From NCBI GenBank assembly GCA_030247885.1, contig JAPDRO010000019.1:372001-436000 (forward strand): DNA of 64,000 nt. The letters run 5' to 3'. A program made the position numbers and the translations under genes. This DNA comes from Taxawa tesnikishii (nom. ined.). Taxonomy: Eukaryota > Ascomycota > Dothideomycetes > Dothideales. Positions within the stretch are counted from its first letter, which is position 1, and each line of letters begins with the position of its first letter. The notes under the pieces were generated by a model that was not told the DNA's origin, ran no database searches, and saw only the letters and a program-made list of their open reading frames with translations. Below are positions 12,019 to 23,469 of this stretch, piece by piece.

Positions 12019-12497
12019 AAGACATGGGACACCGGAGGGGAGAGAATTGGTTCTAAAAAGTTGGAACATGGGGCTTGGTCATGGCCATGGAGGATTTGAG
12101 AAAGTTCATTAAACTCAATCACGAGGTCTTGGGATATCTCACATCATTTCCTCCTTTCTTCGTGGTTGTGCAATTCTCTTTGAGATTTCGTTCTCGTCTT
12201 GACATATTCGAGCCACTCGTTCAGTGTAATGTCATTGTGGCTCGTCAGAAGAACGGACAGGCGCTGGTATTTCGAGCAGGCACCCAGCATCAGGTCTTCT
12301 TTACTTGCCGCGATACACAACCCTTGATTAGCTGGAGGCGAAGAGCCCTAGATGCAGCTGAAGGAAGTCTGAGTGGAATCTGAAAGACGCTGCATAAAGC
12401 TTAAACGAGGTTCGAGTAAAGCTCAAGTGAGCTACTGCCGGCAACGGTATAATATTCCAGGGCATCGCTGGAATAGATAGTAATACCTGCTGCCTCT
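12019..12497. other. Convergent intergenic region
   Basis: 479 bp between the 3' ends of the phosphatidylserine synthase and chitinase genes. No gene or RNA recognised. Confidence 0.4.
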
Positions 12498-14184
12498 CTA
12501 CTCTCCCGGACAGCCTTTCCGCAGATTGTCGTACTTGCTTTCAGGGTATTGGAGGTTGTTCTCCCGCCTCTCCATGTGGCGGCCCTCATATCCGCCGAGA
12601 CCCTGCACGACCTGCCCGAATATCAGCATTTCTATCAACGTCAATCGACAAGTCACATAGACTCACCAGGTTGATGAGGCTCTCCTCGCCCGTTTTATCT
12701 CCGCTACTCTCCCACCACATGGCGCCGCCTAACCTCCGTGACTTGATATAATCTACCTTTGCCACTGCATTCTGCGGCGTGTCGTACGTGACCATTGTGC
12801 GGGTGCTTGGATCGTAGCACCATGAGGCAAGGGCGGCACGATCGTGGTACTCTTGGGAACCTGGGCGAGGCAAGGCCTGTTTGGGGGTCAGCCTTGACAG
12901 ATACGGAACCAAGGAAAGACGCGGATCAAGGGAAAGCCAGAGGTTCGCAAGCCACCAGTCAGATTAGATCAAGTTATTGCGCCCATTGACCATCCTACCA
13001 CGGGTGGCTTGGCGGAGGAACCGCAATCCAGCGCCAGGCCAAACCTTTGGAACACTGTCCTCCGGCTTGAGCCTTGCGCTGAAAGGGCTTCTAGCATCAA
13101 ACTAAGCGCGGCAGGAGTGCTGTCCATGACAACGCTCAGAAGCGGTATCGAACAGGGTCTTTGCGGGTTGCTCTATCATCACACAATGTCGAAATTCCTT
13201 TGTTCATTTCTCCGGGTGCCTCACGTGTCGACAGTAAGACACAAGAAGATCAAACTCACCTTGTAGTCCCAGACACCACTCTCCCAGCTGCCTTCTCCGA
13301 CACCCTGATATGCGCATCCAGGCCCATCCGTGTTCTGAAAAGCTCGTCCGTACAGCGGCATACCCAGCACGATCTTGTGGCTTGGTACTCCGGAATCCAC
13401 ATAGTACCTCACCGCCGCATCCGCATTGAACGGAGTGGCCTGAGGTCTCTCCTTCGAGGCGTGGATGTTAGCTTGATGACCCGCCTGCGAGTCCCACGAA
13501 CCGGCGAAATCGTACGCCATTAAGTTCCAGAAGTCCAGGTATTGGTCCATCTCGCGCAGACGCAATTTCTGGCAGTTGCTTGGGCCTGCTGGACAGGCTA
13601 TAGTCAGCAGAAACCGCGGACGGTGAGGGAGTGTGTGAGAATAAGCATCGAGCTCCTCGCGTACGTCACGTAGGAGAAGGACGTAGTGGTGTGCCTCTTC
13701 CGGGGTTTGAGGGTACTCCCAATCGATATCCAGGCCATCGAGACCGAGGTCTTTCAGCAATTGAACTGACGACTTGGCGAACTCGCGGCGACCGGCCTCC
13801 GTTGATGCAGGAGCGGCGAAGTTGGAGCTGTAAGTCCAGCCGCCAATGGACAGGAGACTCTTGAGATTGCGGTTGCGCTTCTTAAGGAGGTAGAGTTGCT
13901 TGATGCAGCCGTAGACGTTGGTGCCAACGTCATTCCAGGAGTCGGAGGGGTAATGTTTCTCAACATCAGACCAGCTGTCTGTAAGGGAAACACATCCCGT
14001 GGAGGGATTGATGTTGGCGAATGCGTACAAAACATGTGTGAGCTTCTCAGCCGGTATATCTTGTGGCTGGTGGTTCCGGCCATATATAGCCTGAAGGAGT
14101 TAGTACCTGGTAGCTGAGAGTGAAGAACAATTGTACCCAGTTCACGAAATACGCTACCGAGCGGTAGCCATCCGAGTGAGACAT
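12498..14184 (-). CDS. GH18 (class V) chitinase without signal peptide
   Basis: Four exons on the minus strand: 14184-14137, 14090-13260, 12876-12667 and 12611-12498; 400 aa, in phase throughout. The enzyme hydrolyses chitin. The start [16 protein letters not shown] is directly followed by the barrel ([20 protein letters not shown]), so no signal peptide is present. This matches the intracellular or unconventionally exported class V chitinases used in wall remodelling and autolysis. Catalytic DxxDxDxE is [11 protein letters not shown]. Other landmarks are [26 protein letters not shown] and [11 protein letters not shown]. The C terminus [19 protein letters not shown] is typical. The third intron position is normal, but intron 2 (12877-13259, 383 nt) is unusually long for this window. 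Confidence 0.92.
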
Positions 14185-14898
14185 GACTGGGTTTCGGATC
14201 GGAAATTGGTCTGATTCAGAGCCTTGAAAAGACAGTGGGTTGAGTGGGTTATCAAAGAAAATCCCGGACGTTGTTTCACTGGATGAAAGGAGAGCGTGAA
14301 CAAGGCAGGATATAAGAAAGTAGAGAGCAGCAGTCGCCTACAGATATCGGTCAGCGCTTGTGATAGTAAGACGACTGTGGTGGCATATGCGAAGAAGTAC
14401 GTGGCATATTAATTTAAGAAGGGATTTTCTTACAGTCATGAGCTATGTACAGGGTGTGGTCATGGTTCTCGTTAAGTCATAAGCAACAGTTGCGTACGAA
14501 AGCAGATGCAGGATGTTGGAAACTTGACTGGTTGGAGTGCTGTGGCTGATGAGTGGCTGTGCACGAATCCAACTCCGCGCCTTCACACGCGTACGCGTCT
14601 TCCTACACCCTCCTCCTCCTGCACGTGAATTCCAGTGTACCCGCGGCCCTCCTTCTGTCCATCTTGTCGTTGAAGATACAGTATCTCCTGTCGACCTGTG
14701 GTTGCGACCCAACAGATTGAGATAGAGATACAAGATCTATATTGGAGTCACTCAGAATTCCGAGCCAGCGAAGACACTGGGCATTATCTACGCGCCGATG
14801 ACAGAAACGGATATACATTAAACGCAATGAAAGCCGCCAATTCTCTCACTATTAACCGCCTCCGACATCTCTGTTTACCGCCGTGATATTCGAGAAAG
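14185..14898. other. Divergent intergenic region (chitinase / unknown gene)
   Basis: 714 bp between two divergent start codons. Only short frames without domains. Presumed promoters for both neighbours. Confidence 0.4.
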
Positions 14899-16099
14899 AT
14901 GGACCACAAATGCGCAGACCCAAAGCTGCAGCTAGATGTGGATTTGATGATCCTTGATTATACACTACACCAAGCGCTTGAAGCTGTTCTAGCTGAGCGT
15001 CAGGCGCGAGGGCACGTACGTGAGTTGGACCTGAAATCCATAGCAGACCGCCATCTGAGCATGGTTGATTGTGAGTTGGCAAAGTCCTGTACATGCTGGT
15101 CGCAGTCGGTTGATTTCGACAGCTTTCCTGAGAGTTTTCCGAACGAACCACCCAGAAGAGAATGTACCAAACGAGCTCCACTTTCGTCTGCGTCTCCTCA
15201 AGCTCGCAACACTCTTCACTCGGCGTCTACAACGCGATCACACCACTCCGTCCCCAACGGCAGTGCAGGAGTTACGGCAAGAGAATAGGAATCGGGCATC
15301 TCAACGGACATTTGGTCGAGAGGGAAACACAAAGAGTCAGAGCGGGTCCAGGGTTTTGTTTGAGCAAAGCCAACAGTTACCGCTACCTCCTTACGACCTC
15401 CGTAGAAATCGCATGCACGTCCTCAAGTCACTCTCATGTGCACCGCAAAGCCCTCAATGGGAGAGCGAATTCTACGGCATGGACTTTTCGGTTTCGCTTC
15501 TGGATATACTGCCATCGTTTTTCACTGTCACTGCTCATCTGGCACGTCTGGGTTCAGATTTCAACGTTACACCAACCTGGATGGCGCTTGCGGCAGAGTT
15601 TATGATGCAGGCCGCCCTGGAACAATTTCTTATATACGGTGCAAAAGGAAGTGTGGAGGCCGAAGAAGCATTTGCATGGGGTCACAATCCTGACACTTCC
15701 GAAGCAATGGATGTGGACGGTGCCGACGCACTGAATGATGATCGACTCGTCAACGAGATGTTGAGAGGACCCGAAGATAACGCGGAGCTAGCGGGTTGGA
15801 GAGGTATTCGCAATGAGTATTTGGAGATTGTAGGTGAGCTCGCCCTTGCATTTCAACCCATTCGCTAATGCTGATGTTAGCTTATGCCTAGCGATGGCGA
15901 AGAGCTTGTCCAGCACCTCGAATTAGTCGCAAAGGCTCATCCAATAGCGACTTTCGAGACCAAGATCCTGGCCTACCTAGATGCAGTATCCAAAGCTTGT
16001 GAAAAACCTATCTTGATTCAGCTGGAACATGGCCAACTTGAAGGGCTGTCGAAAACCGAAACGGATGCATTCAAGAGGAAAGTAGGATTTTCTATCTAA
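14899..16099 (+). CDS. Conserved-looking fungal protein of unknown function
   Basis: Three exons read as 14899-15070, 15123-15834 and 15884-16099, introns GTGAGT..CAG (52 nt) and GTAGGT..TAG. The first join reads MVDSFLRVFRTNHPEEN. The product is about 365 aa, mostly helical in character, starting MDHKCADPKLQLDVDLMILD. A Ser/Arg/Gln-rich middle is followed by a hydrophobic, probably globular part (FYGMDFSVSLLDILPSFFTV, NVTPTWMALAAEFMMQAALE). No signal peptide or known motif was recognised and I give no function. Clean splice phases and lack of stops over 1.1 kb support a real gene. The exact position of the second intron is the least certain point. Confidence 0.65.
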
Positions 16100-16310
16100 G
16101 ATGCAGGATCGTTGTGTTCCCCATTCCTTGCTTCAGTCGTGCTTTTGCCATTATTCAATTACAGTTGATAATACTTCTTTGCAAGCACCTTGGTCTAGCT
16201 CTACTACCAGTATTCCAAAAAGTACTCGGAACTGAACAGACACCGATCTAATTCTTTTCCCTGTTTCCGCCGCTACTGTTGGCGATTTTTGCCTTGTCGG
16301 CCGCAGCCTT

Positions 16311-16890
16311 CTATCCCGGCGCCCGACTGTGCTTCGCAACGCATTTGAGGCAACACCACAGTTCAAGAAAAGGTTCAGACTCCGACACAGCAGGATTAAA
16401 GCAAGCAAGATGGAAGGACCGGACGCATCCATCACAGCACAACAAAGCCTTGCTGCCCTTACAGGCGGAGCACCAATCGTTGTCATCCGCACCTTCGCCA
16501 GAGTCCTCCTTTCTACCGTTATCGCCTCCACTCTTTTCCTGGACTGACTGAATGCGGCTGGCGTCTGACTGGGTTGTTTGCTCGACGGCTTTGGAATTGG
16601 CATTGGACTCGTTGTGGGACGAGCAGTGGATTCGCTGCAGGCTTGCGAATGTATCCTAGATCTTCGAAGTGAAGCATGAATGAAATGGATTTGTCGGTTG
16701 GTCGGTCCGTGGCTCCTCCGTGGAAGCCGAATAGGCAACCTTGTTCCGACGCTTGTTCCTCGACCTTGGCTTTCCAACGTCCTTCCAAGTCCGCTCCGCT
16801 ATCAACGAAGACGCGTCACGGTGGGAACGAAGATTTAGGGATTCAGCAGCCAGGGTTGCCGCGAATGTATCTCGTCACCCCACACGCGTT
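16311..16890 (-). CDS. PHD zinc-finger protein, gene model incomplete or damaged
   Basis: On the minus strand, ending at a stop at 16311-16313, is a clear PHD finger: WCSACKGSKALLCCDGCVRSFHLAC, followed by WCCLKC (C4-H-C3 pattern). It is preceded by a polar, nuclear-type segment (KAVEQTTQSDASRIQ) with basic runs (PRSRNKRRNK). PHD fingers read histone tails. One in-frame TAG separates the basic segment from the rest. It could be the end of an intron (ATCTAG) with a weak donor or a real stop. I found no convincing start codon upstream to 17.3 kb. Other frame problems in this window are missing bases in runs; here I cannot decide between missed exons, sequence error and decay. Confidence 0.45.
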
Positions 16891-17679
16891 CCTGGCAAGC
16901 GCTCACCTAGGTCTGAACACCAAGCGACCACTACAGATCGAAAGAGGAACCGTTGAAAGAAGAACACCGAAAGTTGGGGTCGAGCGTTATACTTCCTACA
17001 CGGTGGATATTGTGGATGGTCCCCTATTTCTCATCCGTGGTAATGCCAATGACAGTTTGACGACATCTTATCTCATCGATCATGGTCCGCCGGTAACAAC
17101 AATTGCTAGTCCGTTGCCAAGCGCATTCACCTCCATCATTCCCGATTGCGCCTCCAAATGCGCAGCACAATATACGCGTACCCTACAAAACTCCCGAAAC
17201 CGCGGTCTCAAAATGCGTAGGCCTTCGCGCTTGCGACTTGCGACTTGCTGAACACAGTTAACCGAAAGGGTGACGTTGGACTCGTCTTCTGGCATCAAGT
17301 GCGTTGAGGAGACTTCACGTTCTGGGTCGCGTGCCCTGATACCATGTTCGGTTACGTGGCCGTAGGTTTGGAAGTTGCGTGGCCGTGGGTTTGGAAGGCC
17401 GTGACTCGGCGCTTGGTACAGCAGTCACCCACCCCGATTCCTGCCGAGTTGATACAGAATACATGTACAGAAAGGTTGTGTGGGTATGTGGGGTCTCAGA
17501 TTGTCCTGCCACACTGCAAAAGGCAGGTCCGACGTTGCTGTCGCTTCATCTTGTCTTTCCACCTGTTTACGAGTATAACGATCCGTACATTGTCGCATCG
17601 ACTCTCTGTATTGTTCCGAAGACGTCTCTTAGCATATCACTCGTTCCAAGTCTTTCAAGTGGCATCCCTAACCTACAGC
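16891..17679. other. Region upstream of arylsulfotransferase, no gene assigned
   Basis: About 790 bp. A plus-strand frame of 190 codons crosses 16676-17251, but its composition (R/S/T/P without motifs) and overlap with the PHD locus argue against it. Possible 5' exons of the PHD gene may lie here on the minus strand. Confidence 0.3.
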
Positions 17680-19419
17680 ATGCGCGTTCTCGACATCCTC
17701 CTCTGGTTCCCGATCTGGGCCGTGTGCAGTCCCATCACCGTCTGGAAGGACTTCAACCCAACATTCTTCGACAAGGGATTGTACGGCGCATACCTAGGCC
17801 ATAACTATGTCTCGTTCGATCTTGTCCCCCGAAAGTCGCGTTCGTGAAATATGATTCGGAATGTAGCAAGGACTACACTCTGATAAGTCCCCGTGGGAGA
17901 GCGGTACCCACGCCAGGTCCCATGATTTTGGACGCCAACGGAGATCTGGTATGGATGGAAGATCGCTTCGGCCAGGCCATGGACTTTCGTGTACAGCGAT
18001 ATGCAGGCGAGGACTACTTGACTTTCTGGGTTGGGTCTGACAGCGGAACATTCGGAACAGGCGAATACTACATGGCAAGCATTCGCTACGCATATTGGTA
18101 GGCTTGACTAACCGAACGATAGTTGAACTCCTCGTACGACGTGGCATATGCGATTACAACGGTCGGCGATCTGCAAGGCGATTTGCATGAGTTCCAGATC
18201 ACCGAAAATGGCACGGCTCTTATGACTGCGTACGATCCTATCCAGGCAGATCTTTCGTCTGTGGGCGGGGCTAGTAACGGATGGATATTCGACAGCGTCT
18301 TCCAAGAAGTAGACATTGAATCCGGAGAGCTCCTGTTCCAATGGCGGGCGTCGGATCACTACCAGGTCAACGAGAGCTTCGCCTCTCTTGGCGAGAAAGG
18401 CGGCAGTATTGAAACTGCATGGGACTACTTCCACATTAATAGCATCGACAAGGACTCTTCCGGGAACTATTATATCTCTTCACGCTACATGCACACAGTG
18501 ACCTGCATTCGACCGTCGGGGAGATTGCCTGGATACTAGGAGGCGAGCGCAACGATTTCAAAGATCTCTCCTCCGGGGCCGCAACGAACTTCACCTGGCA
18601 ACACCACGTCCGCTGGCATCCGGGCAATATCATAACGATCTTCGACAATGGCGCCTTTAACGGTGACATGACCCCCTGCGCTTTAATTGGAAGGTCACCG
18701 CCAAACATAGCCGTGGCCTGGAGGTTCAGTTAGACCTGGACAGAATGACCGCCTCCTTGGTTCAGGATTACGTCAACCCGCACGTTCTCTCGCACTCCCA
18801 GGGCTCTGTACAGTTGCTTGACAATGGCAATGTCTTCGTAGGCTGGGGTCACACTCCCGCGTGGGCCGAGTTCGCGGCCAATGGAACGATGTTGTGCGAC
18901 GCCCACTTCGGCCCAAAGATTACCTGGGGCCTTGGCCTCGTCAAGAGCTACCGCACCTCCAAGGGCCGCTGGACGGGAAGGCCGAGGTCGAGACCGAGTA
19001 TTGAGTTACAGTTGGGATTTACATACGCCACGGCGTATGTCAGCTGGAACGGAGCCACGGAAGTTCAACACTGGAGGCTGGAAAGCACTGGCAACCCGAA
19101 CGCCGCAAACGCAGACTTCGTGCAGGGCCCAACTACCCACAGGAAAGGGTTCGAGACTGCCATTGGCATCCCTAAGGACGCGGGGAGGTATATCAGATTC
19201 GCTGCTCTGGACAAGAATTTTCGATTGCTTAAATACACTGAGCTTCTCAACAAGAATACGGGACATGAGGCCGGACACGCGCTGAGCCCAGTGTTGGATC
19301 GCGATATCCTTCCGCTGCGCTTCCTGGTGATTGCTTCGAGCATCACGACGGCAATACTGCTGTTGGGAAGATGGTGCATTGTCATGGCCCGAAGACGAGC
19401 CGGCCCAACTCTGAGGTGA
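17680..19419 (+). CDS. Arylsulfotransferase-type (ASST) fungal protein with C-terminal membrane segment
   Basis: Two exons, 17680-18074 and 18123-19419, joined through a GC-AG intron of 48 nt (ATG|GCAAGC..GATAG, branch CTAAC) to give YYMLNSSYDVAYAI. The predicted product is 564 aa of the fungal arylsulfotransferase family (beta-propeller; sulfate transfer is inferred, substrate unknown). Landmarks: GPMILDANGDLVWMEDRFG, WDYFHINSIDKDSSGNYYIS, RYMHTV, GEIAWILGGERNDF, FDNGAFNG, GSVQLLDNGNVFVGWG. The N terminus MRVLDILLWFPIWAVCS is hydrophobic (signal or anchor) and the C-terminal FLVIASSITTAILLLGRW looks membrane-spanning. Three frame breaks are one-base-short runs: C5 at 17826-17830, G4 at 18518-18521 and C5 at 18672-18676. 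Confidence 0.85.
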
Positions 19420-19875
19420 CGCCAAAACACCCTCGTCCTACCTCTTTACAGCACTTCGACGCGCATCTACGGGTTGAGACGAAATCTGGATCCGATTAGA
19501 ATGCTCAAAGGCGCTAGCCGAATGCTAGTGGGTTCTTGGTATCATGATCCCCGACCGTCAGATTTTCAGAGCTCAGAGCTTAGCACCTACGGCATGCCGA
19601 GTGCCGCTTCATACATCTACGCCCGTCTGGTGTTCGGATGCGAGGCTGGCTCAGGCTTCTTCTTGCCTTGGGTGATGCGACCTGCACCTCGAAGACCTGC
19701 GCTGATGTCGGATGTATGATCGGTAGATTGCTCTCCTCGCTAAGCCTCTCCTGCTGCGAATGCAGCTTACGCCAACATACTCTAGTCACCAGCGCTTGTA
19801 TGTGCTTTATACCTTTGAATGACTTCGGTCGGGCATGGCGTTGATGGTGCAATTACAGATACCCTGTTCTATACT
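19420..19875. other. Convergent intergenic region
   Basis: 456 bp between the arylsulfotransferase and reductase 3' ends. Nothing recognisable. Confidence 0.4.
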
Positions 19876-20985
19876 TTATCCACTCTTCTTAATCAATTCC
19901 GATACCATGCTCTCCAACGTATCCGTCCTTTCCACTCCAATATCCTCATTGTCGCGCTGAGAATACAACGTTCCGCCTTCCGTCCATATCCGGCGCAACG
20001 TATAGCCCGTAGCCATCGGATCTTCTTTGTCCCAAGCCTCCTAATCACAGCACGTCAGTTCGTGTAGTACTGCTATTGACATCTGCCTGTGACTGACCTG
20101 CTCAAGCTTCTTCAGCTCCGGCAAAGAGGTGTACGATACTTGCCACTTCTCTCCCGTCTGTTTCTCGAACTCCGCCAATATTTCAGCGGGTGTTGTGGTG
20201 AAAGAGTTCACTTTTAGCGCCCGGTTGCGGGCAGCTTCGGGATGCTGGAGTGCACCGACGAGAAGTTTGCCTACACTGTTTTTTCGGTTAGCAAAACGGC
20301 AATTTCTAAGGGCTCCGGCGAGGGCATACTTACTCAGCCATGGTGGTAAGGCTGATCTTCCCATTTCCATCACCTAGCAGTACCGCCCGCTTTCCCTTCA
20401 CGTCGTAGGTGCCAATCTCGGGCTTCTTGACCGCGCCCATGTACAGGTCCGCATATGGTCCCGTGACCAGGTAGCAGATCTCCAGCCGCTTCACGTGTTC
20501 CGCAATATATCGGCGCACCTTGAGCTTCTGCTGGTGCGGCTTCTCATGCGCTGATTCGGGCCAGTACTCGATGTCTGTACCGTATTCAGAGGGGAAGAAC
20601 CGTTTGACTGACTCCGTCTGCTCCGCCAGTTCAAGCAGATTGATTTGAGAAGCGATCACGTTCCTGCCAACTGCACTGACGATGGTATCGAAACCTGCGT
20701 TGCGTTGTTTGAGCGATTAATCTATGTAACGTGTGGTAGTAACAGAGAGCAACCTTTATAGGCTTCCAGCACATCGTGGTCTTTCGTGAGGTCGCCCACA
20801 ATGACTTCCAATCCCTTCGCTTTCCATTCTCCGAGTAAGGAAGCTTTGTCAGAGACAGTCGCGGCGGATGTGAAGATAGCGATGCGTCCGAATGATGATT
20901 TGGCGTCAAGCAAAGCACCGGTGATGAACTTCCCGATGACACCCGTGCCGCCGAATATCAGGATGTTTTCCGTTGAAGCTGCCAT
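19876..20985 (-). CDS. NmrA-like / isoflavone-reductase-like NAD(P)-binding protein
   Basis: Four exons on the minus strand: 20985-20754, 20694-20334, 20275-20098 and 20040-19876; 311 aa, in phase. The N-terminal Rossmann motif is [14 protein letters not shown], followed by the family features [27 protein letters not shown] and [13 protein letters not shown]. Members are atypical short-chain reductases: some reduce small phenolics, others (NmrA, HSCARG) act as redox-sensing regulators. The sequence does not tell which. The first intron has a weak GTTGCT donor, but the join YKGFDTIVS fits the family. It is divergent from a Zn2Cys6 regulator, a frequent pairing in fungal catabolic loci. Confidence 0.85.
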
Positions 20986-21508
20986 GTTCTTTCCTAAGTA
21001 CAGGTTCGTGGTATCCACTTCAGCTTTCGTTTCCAGCAGAAGGCAGATGCGAACCTCAGAGCGGGGATGAATAAATGTGTAGTGATCTGATATGGAATGG
21101 CGCAATACGAGCGTATGCTCCAGCGATCTGATTGGCCGATTTGTCCATTAGGTATCCTATATCCGATCCTTTACCCCTCTACTTAGCGGAATAATCTATG
21201 CCGAGCCCCGTCGGTCATGCCGTTATCACTCCGTTTCCTGACTCGGGCTGGAAAGAAGTCATCGCAACAGACGTCTGCCCGTCAGGACACGATACTGCCA
21301 CCAACCCACTTGTTGGGTACTAGCGGGCTCATGGCGCTTGTAGGTGTTTTGAAAGTGCCTTGTGCGAGTGCACGGTTTTTGCTTCCTTCCACACACATGG
21401 CTTGGACAACGCTACCATCACGAACAACAAGTACTGCTTCACCGGTAAGCACACCACAAACCATTGTTCAACCGGCATCTTCTCTGTACCTGCAGACACC
21501 GTCTTGAC
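20986..21508. promoter_or_regulatory. Divergent promoter, NmrA-like gene / Zn2Cys6 regulator
   Basis: 523 bp between the two start codons. Probably holds both promoters. A regulator controlling its divergent neighbour is a common fungal arrangement, but here it is only inferred. Confidence 0.45.
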
Positions 21509-23389
21509 ATGTCAGCCGGCATCAGCCGGCGGAATGGCAAGCAGGCATCATGTGAGCCTTGCCGTAAAGGCAAGCTTCGCTGCGACCATCAGCGGCCCAT
21601 TTGCGAACGGTGTCGTCGCCGCGGCCTTGAAACTCGGTGTTGGTATCATCCTGCTCCGCTTACCAGACAACGTATACCTAGCCCTAAAGACGATGCCGAT
21701 ACCGTTAGTCTCTTCTCTGGCCTGCATTCCTCCAATGCTAGCTATGGCACAAGCCTTGTTGGCTCGAACTCCGACAAGAACAGCAATCGCGCTCAGGCTA
21801 CGGCTGGCGGCTCCGGCGGACAAACACTCGCCCTTCCCCTGCAGCCCTTGAATGGACTTTTGGACGCCGCGTCCAATCATGACCAGCAAGTACGCTTCGT
21901 CGTCGGTCTTCTCGCTCATCTTCGCGACTTGAAGCTCATTCAGCGATGCTTGGACGAATACTATGCCCTAGCCCAAGTCGCACTCGTGCCTGGTCCGCTA
22001 ATCCTGCCTGCGATCTCTGCCCTCCGGAGCTCGTCGTATCTTTTGGAAGACACAGAAGGCACCGAGCGCAATATCTCGCATCTTGCAGAAGATGTACTGC
22101 GGTGCACCACTGCCAAAATCTATGTGACTCCATCTCTCAAAGCAGCTGACTTTGCAGCTATGTATACGGGCGAGAACCTACGCATCGATACTGTGGGTCT
22201 CATCTGTGCTATCGCAGCACGTTCATGCCTGCTCGGCCTGACACGTATCTCTCGAGACGACGAGAAACGGAACGTATTTGCACGAGGAATGCTGCGGTGT
22301 AGCACTGATTGTCTGCGACTTGCTCGTGAAGTGGCTCCCTTCGCTTCTTGCTACAGACTAGACAAGTATATTGCCAGTCTTTACGACCGGCCACTGAGAA
22401 TTTCGCAAAGACATTCGGACTGCAGAATGCCGCTGGATCTTGGAGACGAGCAAATATGCGCAGATCCCGTGCCAGAACAGGAGCAGTTGGGTTTAACGAT
22501 CGATGGCTGGAGCAAGGATGGCAAACACACAAGATCGACGTGGATTCGACTGCTTTACATCCTCGGGGGTTTCGCGAGGAGACACAAGAGTTCTTCTATT
22601 GTCCGTTAACCACAGACAACAGGGTCAAACTGGAAGACGTGTCGAGACGATGCCATAAGGCCTGCGAAGCGCTTCCAGCTCACCTCCGCTACACCCCTGC
22701 ATGCTGGGATTCCAATCCTTCATGGTCCATCTTGTCAATACTACATCTGACGATAATACACTTGATCTATCTGCAAATCGACTTCCAGGTCTACCGCCTA
22801 CTAGGAAAGGAAGACCCAATTCCTTCACGAATGTTGCTAAAGGTGTCCGCAGAGACGCTCGACACTGTGTTACATTTCGGCAAATCCGGGACAGAGCCGT
22901 CTTCTTACGTGAAGACTTTTCCTTGATGGTCCGCAACTACGGCCTCCCGGCCGCTGCGCTTCTCGCTAAGACACTGCAAAACACCGCGGGAAGGATATTG
23001 CCAATCGGCCTTAGCCACTCCTCGTTGATACGGAGTCTGTCCGTCTTCATATCGCATCTGGAAAGCATCTGCACTGCTGGAGATCCGAATCACCCCATCT
23101 GTGTACAGGCCTCAAAAACTCTCTCCCGTACACTGGATGATGTGCTGGACTCGTCGACAATTCCGCCATTCGCCGCGTCCCCGCTGACGCTGTTGGCGAT
23201 GCGGAAAATGCTACCTACGCTACACCTCCATCTCAAACCCAACCCTTGTTACTCGGCACCGGCGGCGCCGCAATGGCAGATTCTACATCAATGGATATCA
23301 GCACGTTGGATGGGCTGGACCTGTTTGATTGGGCAGCCAATATTGATTGGACGAACAGTGTTGGCGGCGGCCAATGGAGCACGTTTTAA
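21509..23389 (+). CDS. Zn2Cys6 fungal transcription factor with shortened middle region
   Basis: Start at 21509 (MSAGISRRNGKQASCEPCRK). The zinc cluster is CEPCRKGKLRCDHQRPICERC...C, with the expected six cysteines at residues ~15-45. Family C-terminal landmarks: YRLDKYIASLYDRPLRISQR, LPAHLRYTPACWDS, YLQIDFQVYRLLG and a Trp/Asp-rich tail ending WSTF. About 627 aa with three frame breaks, all one base short: G5 at 22565-22569, A3 at 22882-22884 and C4 at 23179-23182. In relatives known to me, about 60-70 residues with a GLH(R)-type helix separate CLRLAREVAP from the YxLDKYI motif. Here the two are nearly adjacent, an apparent in-frame loss. It probably regulates nearby genes (inference). Confidence 0.85.
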
Positions 23390-23469
23390 AGAAGAGAAAA
23401 AGCTGAAAGCGCGCATACAAGGTAGGTCTACGTGACTATACAGCCAAAACACACTCACCAGCACTTTCA

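Noticed and set aside
16676-17251. 191-codon plus-strand frame
   Set aside because: Low-information Arg/Ser/Thr composition, no motif, and overlaps the PHD-finger coding strand.
17680-23389. Secondary-metabolite gene cluster
   Set aside because: A reductase and a regulator are present, but no backbone enzyme (PKS, NRPS, terpene cyclase) or transporter lies nearby.
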